From: Anaeramoeba ignava
Lineage: Eukaryota; Metamonada; Anaeramoebidae
Assembly (NCBI GenBank): GCA_028826165.1
Contig: JAPDFW010000077.1
Location: forward strand, 324,501-388,500
DNA length: 64,000 nt
Direction of reading: 5' to 3'
The notes under the pieces are model-generated. The model saw only the letters and a program-made list of their open reading frames with translations, was not told the origin of the DNA and did no database searches. A program made the position numbers and the translations under genes. Shown piece after piece: positions 60,455-64,000 of the stretch. Each line of letters starts with the position of its first letter. The first letter of the stretch is position 1.

Positions 60455-61243
60455 TAAAATGAAAAAAATGAAAAATAAAAAATGAAAAATGAAAAATGAA
60501 TTTTGATTTTGATTTTAATTTTGATTTTGATTTTAATTTTAATTTTGATTTTGATTTTAATTTTAATTTTGATTTTAATTTTGATTTTAATTTTAATTTT
60601 AATTTAAATTTTGATTTTGATTTTGATTTTAATTTTAATTTTAATTTGAATTTGAATTTTAATTATAATTTTAATATTAAATTTTAATTTTAATTTTAAT
60701 TTTGATTTTAATTATAATTTTAATTTTAATTTTAATTTTGATTTTAATTTTAATTTTAATTTTGATTTTAATTTTAATTTTAATTTTGATTTTAATTTTG
60801 ATTTTAATTTTAATTTTAATTTTAATTTTAATTTTAATTTTAATTTTAATTTTAATTTTGATTTTGATTTTGATTTTGATTTTGATTTTGATTTTAATTT
60901 TAATTTTAATTTGAATTTGAATTTTAATTATAATTTTAATATTAAATTTTAATTTTAATTTTAATTTTGATTTTTAATTATAATTTTAATTTTAATTTTA
61001 ATTTTGATTTTAATTTTAATTTTAATTTTAATTTAAATTTTAATTTTAATTTTAATTTTAATTTTAATTTAAATTTTAATTTTAATTTTAATTTTAATTT
61101 TAATTTTAATTTTGATTATGATTTTAATTTTAATTTTAATTTTAATTTTAATTTTAATTTTAATTTTAATTTTAATTTTAATTTTATAAATGAATTTTAA
61201 TTTTAATTTTAATTTTTTAATTCCAAATTATTAAAGAATTAAA
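60455..61243. repeat. (ATTTTA/ATTTTG)n intergenic array with a duplicated ~255-bp block
   Basis: 789 bp of hexamers between the CMTR1-like start and the 3' end of an RCC1-BTB gene. The segment around 60640-60720 (GAATTTGAATTTTAATTATA, then TTTTAATATTAAATTTT) recurs at ~60910-60985, so a larger unit was duplicated within the array. Ends with TTTATAAATGAATTTTAATT, the dispersed element. Confidence 0.75.
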
Positions 61244-63097
61244 TTAAAAAATCAAACATTTTCCTTTCTCTTTCTCTTTTTCTTTTTTTTCTTTGATTTG
61301 TTTTTGATTATTAAATTTGTTAATTAATAAATCAAATAAATTTGGACATGTTTGATTTAATTGAAAATAATCAATTCCTCTTTGAATTTCATTAATTATT
61401 TCTTTTGTAATTTGAATTTCATCTTTGATTTGATTTGAATAAATCCAATATTCAAATAATTGAAATGATTTATTACTTAATTCACTATAATCTGTAACTT
61501 TATTTGAAGTATCATTTTTTACAGATAAAAACATTCCTCGATATAATTCACTTCTCATTATTAATATTAATTTTGGGAATTTATATTGTTTTTCTTTTCT
61601 TTCAATAATAAAATCTTTTTCTTTTTCATTTAAATAAATTCTTTTAATTGTTTCTTCAATTTTTTCATTTGAATTTATAATTTCTTTAATTTCAGAATAT
61701 AATATTGGATTTATTTTGGAATTATTTGAATAAATCATTTCAAATATTTGATTTGATTCTTTAATTGATTTATTTGAAATAATTTCTTTAAGTTTTTCAA
61801 TTTGATTTTGATTTAATCTATATTTCAATATTAATTTATGAGCTTCAATTATTTCTCCATTTTCTGTTTTAAATGAAATATTACAAAATTCTTTTCTTCT
61901 AAATAATTTTATCAAATCTTCTTCAAGGTTGGAAAAAGAAGGAGGAGAATAATAAATAAATGATTTTTCATATCCACAAGAAACATGATAATTGTAAATT
62001 TCTTCATTAAATCTTAATTTAGGAAGTTCAATTTGAATTGGAATTGATTGATCATCTGTATCTCCAGTTCCTAATTGACCATGATTATTCCCTCCAAATA
62101 CTATTAATTTTGAATTGGATGTTAAAATCAAAGTATGAATATTTCCAACAGAAAATTCAAGAATAATATCATCATCATTTTCAAATAAAGATGATTTGAT
62201 TTCAGTAAATTCATAAGTATTTTTATTTTTGCCAAGTCCATTTAATTCATAATTTCCACATGAATAAAGTTTTCTTTTTGGATTTTCATTTTGATTTTCA
62301 TCTTCAATCAACATTACTGAATGATAAGCTCCACATTGAATATCAATTATTTTGCCTTTTGGAATATTTTGGATTTTGGTTAATTTTTGGATTTTTGATT
62401 CATTTCTTGATTCTCCTAATCCAAGTTGACCAGATGCATTAAATCCGCATTCAAATAATTCTTGATTTGAATTTAAAATAAAAACATGATATGAATAAAT
62501 TCCTGAAAATATTTTAGAAACATTTTTCATCATTAAAATTGGTTTTTGTGTTTTTTCAAGTGTTACAAGATCAAAACCAAGTTGACAATATTCATTTGCA
62601 CCAATTCCATAAGCATTTTGATTTGAAGTTAATAAGTAAATTGAATTATATCCGCAAACAATATCTTCAATTATTCTATCATTTGTATCTTCAATTAATG
62701 ATGAAATATTGATAAATTGATTTGGATCATATGGATTAATATATCTTCCTTTGGCAAATACATTTCCTTCTTTTGTTAAAATAGCTTCATTTTCCCAACC
62801 AACAGTTACTTTTTGAATATTTTCTATTGAGATTTTTGAAGGATTTAAATCTTCACTTTCATATTCGTCTTCCTCTTTAAATAAATCGTCATCTAAATCG
62901 TCTTTTAAATATTCTATTGCTTTTCCATTTTTAAAAAGGAAAATTATTGATAATTGACCTGATGAAATTTGTTTAATTTGTTTTTCATTTTTATTTTCAT
63001 TTTTAAATTTAAATTGAATTGGTTTTTTTATTGAATATGGTTCATTTTTGATAAGTTTTGGGTTGTTATTTAAACCAAGAAATAAAATTTCATTCAT
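61244..63097 (-). CDS. RCC1-BTB fusion protein with C-terminal CLIF
   Basis: 617 residues, start MNEILFLGLNNNPKLIKNEP (differs from the [12 protein letters not shown] start of the plus-strand pair). There is no NQ tract, only NENKNEK, and an acidic insert 'DDDLFKEEDEYESEDLNP' in the first blades. RCC1 blades ('YGIGANEYCQLGFD', 'LFECGFNASGQLGLGES', 'IVFGGNNHGQLGTGD'), then BTB-like halves ('[20 protein letters not shown]', '[17 protein letters not shown]'). Ends in a Lys-rich segment and GKCLIF, a CaaX-type C-terminus. Likely a BTB adaptor; membrane attachment by prenylation is inferred. Confidence 0.93.
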   Translation of the reverse strand: MNEILFLGLNNNPKLIKNEPYSIKKPIQFKFKNENKNEKQIKQISSGQLSIIFLFKNGKAIEYLKDDLDDDLFKEEDEYESEDLNPSKISIENIQKVTVGWENEAILTKEGNVFAKGRYINPYDPNQFINISSLIEDTNDRIIEDIVCGYNSIYLLTSNQNAYGIGANEYCQLGFDLVTLEKTQKPILMMKNVSKIFSGIYSYHVFILNSNQELFECGFNASGQLGLGESRNESKIQKLTKIQNIPKGKIIDIQCGAYHSVMLIEDENQNENPKRKLYSCGNYELNGLGKNKNTYEFTEIKSSLFENDDDIILEFSVGNIHTLILTSNSKLIVFGGNNHGQLGTGDTDDQSIPIQIELPKLRFNEEIYNYHVSCGYEKSFIYYSPPSFSNLEEDLIKLFRRKEFCNISFKTENGEIIEAHKLILKYRLNQNQIEKLKEIISNKSIKESNQIFEMIYSNNSKINPILYSEIKEIINSNEKIEETIKRIYLNEKEKDFIIERKEKQYKFPKLILIMRSELYRGMFLSVKNDTSNKVTDYSELSNKSFQLFEYWIYSNQIKDEIQITKEIINEIQRGIDYFQLNQTCPNLFDLLINKFNNQKQIKEKKEKEKEKGKCLIF

Positions 63098-63577
63098 TTT
63101 CTTTTTTTAATTTTTATTTTTTTAATTTTTTTGAAAAGAAAAAAATGAAAAAAAATTTTGGAATTTTTTTTTTTGAATTAGAATTTTAATTTTAATTTTA
63201 ATTTTAATTTTAATTTTAATTTTATAAATTAATTTTAATTTTAATTTTAATTTTAATTTTAATTTTAATTTTGATTTTAATTTTAATTTAAATTTTAATT
63301 TTAATTTTAATTTTGATTTTAATTTTAATTTAAATTTTAATTTTTAATTTTATAAATTAATTTTAATTTTAATTTTAATTTTAATTTTGATTTTAATTTT
63401 AATTTTAATTTTTATTTTAATTTTAATTTTAATTTTAATTTTGATTTTAATTATAATTTTAATTTTAATTTTAATTTTAATTTTAATTTTAATTTTAATT
63501 TTAATTTTAATTTTAATTTTGATTTTAATTATAATTTTAATTTTAATTTTAATTTTGATTTTGATTTTAATTTTAAT
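63098..63577. repeat. (ATTTTA)n spacer between minus-strand RCC1-BTB genes
   Basis: 480 bp of ATTTTA hexamers with ATTTTG and AATTATAATT variants, and two TTTTATAAATTAATTTTAAT elements (63221 and 63348). Nothing coding. Confidence 0.75.
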
Positions 63578-64000
63578 TTAAAAAATTAAACATTTTTCTT
63601 TCTTTTTTTGATTTTGATTTTGATTATTAAATTTGTTAATTAATAAATCAAATAAATTTGGACATGTTTGATTTAATTGAAAATAATCAATTCCTCTTTG
63701 AATTTCATTAATAATTTCTTGTGTAATTTGAATTTCATCTTTAATTTGATTTGAATAAATCCAATATTCAAATATCTCAAATGATTTGTCACACAATTCA
63801 CTATAATCTGTAACTTTATTAGAAGTATCATTTGTTACAGATAAAAACATTCCTCGATATAAATCACTTCTCATTATTAATATTAATTTTGGAAATTTAT
63901 ATTGTTTTTCTTTTCTTTCAATAATAAAATCTTTTTCTTTTTCATTTAAATAAATTCTTTTAATTGTTTCTTCAATTTTTTCATTTGAATTTATAATTTC
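63578..64000 (-). CDS. RCC1-BTB fusion protein, 3' part (5' end outside window), with CLIF
   Basis: Frame open to the right edge of the window, so only the last ~140 residues are seen: '[20 protein letters not shown]', '[20 protein letters not shown]', '[19 protein letters not shown]' and 'NNQNQNQKKKEKCLIF'. It is the second BTB half of the same family as 61244, with a short NQ tract before the lysines and the CaaX-type end. Same strand and order as 61244, so a tandem pair. Confidence 0.92.
   Translation of the reverse strand, partial: EIINSNEKIEETIKRIYLNEKEKDFIIERKEKQYKFPKLILIMRSDLYRGMFLSVTNDTSNKVTDYSELCDKSFEIFEYWIYSNQIKDEIQITQEIINEIQRGIDYFQLNQTCPNLFDLLINKFNNQNQNQKKKEKCLIF

Overview
This is a very AT-rich eukaryotic nuclear window. 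The evidence is GT-AG introns whose phases match across exons, an eEF1A, a KDEL receptor, ubiquitin-specific proteases, a HECT ligase, RCC1-BTB proteins and long Asn/Gln tracts. There is no sign of bacterial gene organisation. The mix of expanded RCC1-BTB fusions, PAS and USP proteins, surface beta-propellers and NQ tracts resembles free-living amoeboid protists. I lean towards an Anaeramoeba-like metamonad, but this is recognition, not proof; dictyostelid-like or other amoebae remain possible.

Layout: 1-1378 is the 3' part of an RCC1-BTB gene (+). 1568-8728 is a seven-exon minus-strand gene for a ~2070-residue secreted/membrane protein: signal peptide, beta-helix-like ectodomain, Cys-rich modules and about 8-9 membrane helices. 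About 9.2-11.86 kb is a low-complexity array. Then come a two-exon KDEL receptor (-), a two-exon USP20/33-like deubiquitinase (-), a two-exon PAS protein (+), a ~1.6 kb 12-bp satellite, two small genes of unknown function, and intronless eEF1A (-). Its upstream region holds two families of long tandem repeats (91 bp x6 and ~152 bp x8). Next are a second USP (+), a five-exon TRIP12/UFD4-like HECT E3 (+, 1999 residues), and a five-exon GH25 lysozyme (-) with a (TTTA)n intron.

From 38.8 to 64 kb lie two multigene families. There are four RCC1-BTB genes here (two tandem +, two -; a fifth is at the left edge). Between them sits a tandem cluster of four FG-GAP beta-propeller surface-protein genes, three of which carry 273-bp FN3-like repeats, a membrane helix and a basic tail. 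A five-exon CMTR1-like gene (-) follows, with an apparently degraded catalytic site.

The most notable points are: (1) all four FG-GAP genes carry a reading-frame break, B, C and D between leader and ectodomain and A inside the membrane helix, while equally long NQ tracts in neighbouring genes are unbroken; (2) pairwise conserved upstream motifs in that cluster; (3) a coding/non-coding dichotomy of one hexamer (CAAAAT versus TAAAAT); (4) a C-terminal CLIF prenylation-type motif on only some RCC1-BTB paralogues; (5) a CMTR1-like probable pseudoenzyme; (6) a 91-bp repeat array with an invariant TGATGACG core upstream of eEF1A.

The multi-exon models were built by hand. Each total length is divisible by three and intron phases agree. 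Exact splice sites still need transcripts.
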